Of a stretch of DNA of 6,186 bases, positions 5,466-6,186 are shown one piece after another; positions within the stretch are counted from its first letter, which is position 1, and every line of letters begins with the position of its first letter. The translations under genes were made by a program, and so were the position numbers. This DNA is from Granulosicoccus sp964498925. GTDB taxonomy: Bacteria > Pseudomonadota > Gammaproteobacteria > Granulosicoccales > Granulosicoccaceae. The notes under the pieces are model-generated. The model was given only the letters and a program-made list of their open reading frames with translations. It was not told the DNA's origin and did no database searches. Where the stretch lies: the NCBI GenBank assembly GCA_964498925.1, contig CAZCKD010000213.1, forward strand, positions 1 through 6,186. Reading direction: 5' to 3'.

Positions 5466-6186
5466 TTAATCAGCCGCTTGTGGGGGCTGCCACTCTCGCC
5501 AACCATTAAACATCGGGAAATACAAACCAACCCGTATTGGACGTTTCTCTATGGTAGACATGATATCAGCATAGCGATTCAATTGATCGGCATAACGTTT
5601 TTGCTCGTTGTCGAGAAATTCGTCCAATTGCCCGCCACGGTGATCGCCCGTTTTAAAATCAACTATCCAGCGAGTGCCGGATTCATCGACAAAGGTTCTA
5701 TCGATAACGACTTTTTGCACACGATGAGATTCTTCCTCAGCATTCAACGGCATCGTTAAAGCCCACTCGGTTCGAGCATCTTGATGCTTCGTTAATATCC
5801 ATTTTCCTCTTTCATCGTCCAGCGTGTTTCGTACACCCTGTAGGACACGCTCAACAGCTGCATCCAGTCGATGATCCTGCATGCCCAGATTTTTTAATTG
5901 CCTCTGGGTAATTGTTTTCAGCGTTTGTTCTTCGATAGCCGCATGGTCTGAGTCCGGACGATCAGCCAGCAGCTGCAAATGCATATGGATAACCGTACCG
6001 ATATCCCGCGCATCACGCCCTGCCCATTGAAATTCAACACTCTTATCGTCAATCTCGTCTTCCGCCGGTTTATAAGGCCATTCAAAAACGTTGAATCGCG
6101 ATATGTCGGTATCAACGGCTAATCGTTCGAATGAAGGTTCCGGCTGATCTTCATCAACTGCCAGCGAAAGTTGTGGAGCACTCTCT
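5466..6186 (-). CDS. AddA/UvrD-type helicase-exonuclease, C-terminal nuclease domain (partial)
   Basis: The frame is open from the right edge to TAA at 5466, giving the last 239 residues; the true start and the helicase motifs lie outside. The visible part is a RecB/AddA-type PD-(D/E)XK nuclease domain: GTVIH (63-67) carries the conserved histidine, VVIDRTF (159-165) the metal-binding aspartate (D162), WIVDFKTG (173-180) the D-x-K pair (D176, K178), and DQLNRY (200-205) the QxxxY motif. All catalytic positions appear intact. Such proteins are the large subunit of double-strand-break processing helicase-nucleases, usually encoded beside an AddB-like nuclease gene, which would be expected further right. 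The apparent internal ATG at 5984 (residue 68) falls just after the conserved GTVIH motif, so it is not the true start. A stand-alone RecB-like nuclease cannot be excluded from this fragment. Confidence 0.85.
   Translation of the reverse strand, partial: ESAPQLSLAVDEDQPEPSFERLAVDTDISRFNVFEWPYKPAEDEIDDKSVEFQWAGRDARDIGTVIHMHLQLLADRPDSDHAAIEEQTLKTITQRQLKNLGMQDHRLDAAVERVLQGVRNTLDDERGKWILTKHQDARTEWALTMPLNAEEESHRVQKVVIDRTFVDESGTRWIVDFKTGDHRGGQLDEFLDNEQKRYADQLNRYADIMSTIEKRPIRVGLYFPMFNGWREWQPPQAAD

Noticed and set aside
5918..6115. A minus-strand ORF of 65 codons.
   Set aside because: It lies out of frame within the helicase-nuclease gene, whose true frame is open to the window edge and carries the conserved GTVIH motif.
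1..6186. tRNA or rRNA genes, CRISPR arrays, insertion sequences, attachment sites, toxin-antitoxin pairs or a classic phage-defence cassette.
   Set aside because: I saw no repeat array, transposase, integrase, cloverleaf or conserved rRNA segment; the helicase-nuclease fragment is better explained as a housekeeping AddA-type repair gene.

Overview
The window is a nearly gap-free, one-directional stretch of bacterial chromosome. Every supportable gene lies on the minus strand, so it reads from the right end to the left. Gene order in the direction of transcription is: an AddA/UvrD-type helicase-nuclease (C-terminal part only, cut by the right edge); a bacterial thiopurine/metalloid S-methyltransferase (tpm); a possible 28-residue membrane or lipoprotein microprotein; an XpaC-like four-helix membrane protein; a TelA-family protein; a YdjI-like SPFH protein with a C-terminal GYF_2 domain; and a double zinc-ribbon membrane protein, cut by the left edge. 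Protein types (bacterial TPMT, TelA, the 'PriA-like' zinc-ribbon family) and an apparently moderate GC content suggest a gammaproteobacterium, perhaps marine. This assignment is an inference from protein style, not from a marker gene.

Region by region: 5466-6186 holds the end of the recombination/repair-type nuclease. 4756-5424 is tpm, 41 nt downstream of it. 4655-4741 is the candidate small ORF, placed 14 nt after tpm and 2 nt before the XpaC-like gene (3804-4652). A 71-nt gap with a weak hairpin and a weak promoter-like sequence precedes telA (2563-3732). The SPFH gene (1450-2559) follows after only 3 nt, with a strong Shine-Dalgarno sequence inside the end of telA. A 115-nt gap with a perfect 9-bp inverted repeat separates it from the zinc-ribbon gene (1-1334). 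No convincing rho-independent terminator was found, so the whole set could be one transcript.

Functionally, the four genes on the left look like one membrane-associated stress module. An integral membrane protein (XpaC-like) would act with a soluble helical protein (TelA), an SPFH scaffold and a zinc-ribbon membrane protein, the last two resembling the YdjI and YdjG components that work with PspA in Bacillus. No PspA is present here, and TelA sits where one might expect it. The neighbouring tpm product belongs to a family linked to methylation of selenium and tellurium compounds, and TelA was named from tellurite resistance, so a shared toxic-oxyanion or envelope-stress role is plausible but unproven. 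The families are known. The less-described elements are the microprotein, the proline-flanked GYF_2 domain on the SPFH protein, and the combination itself.
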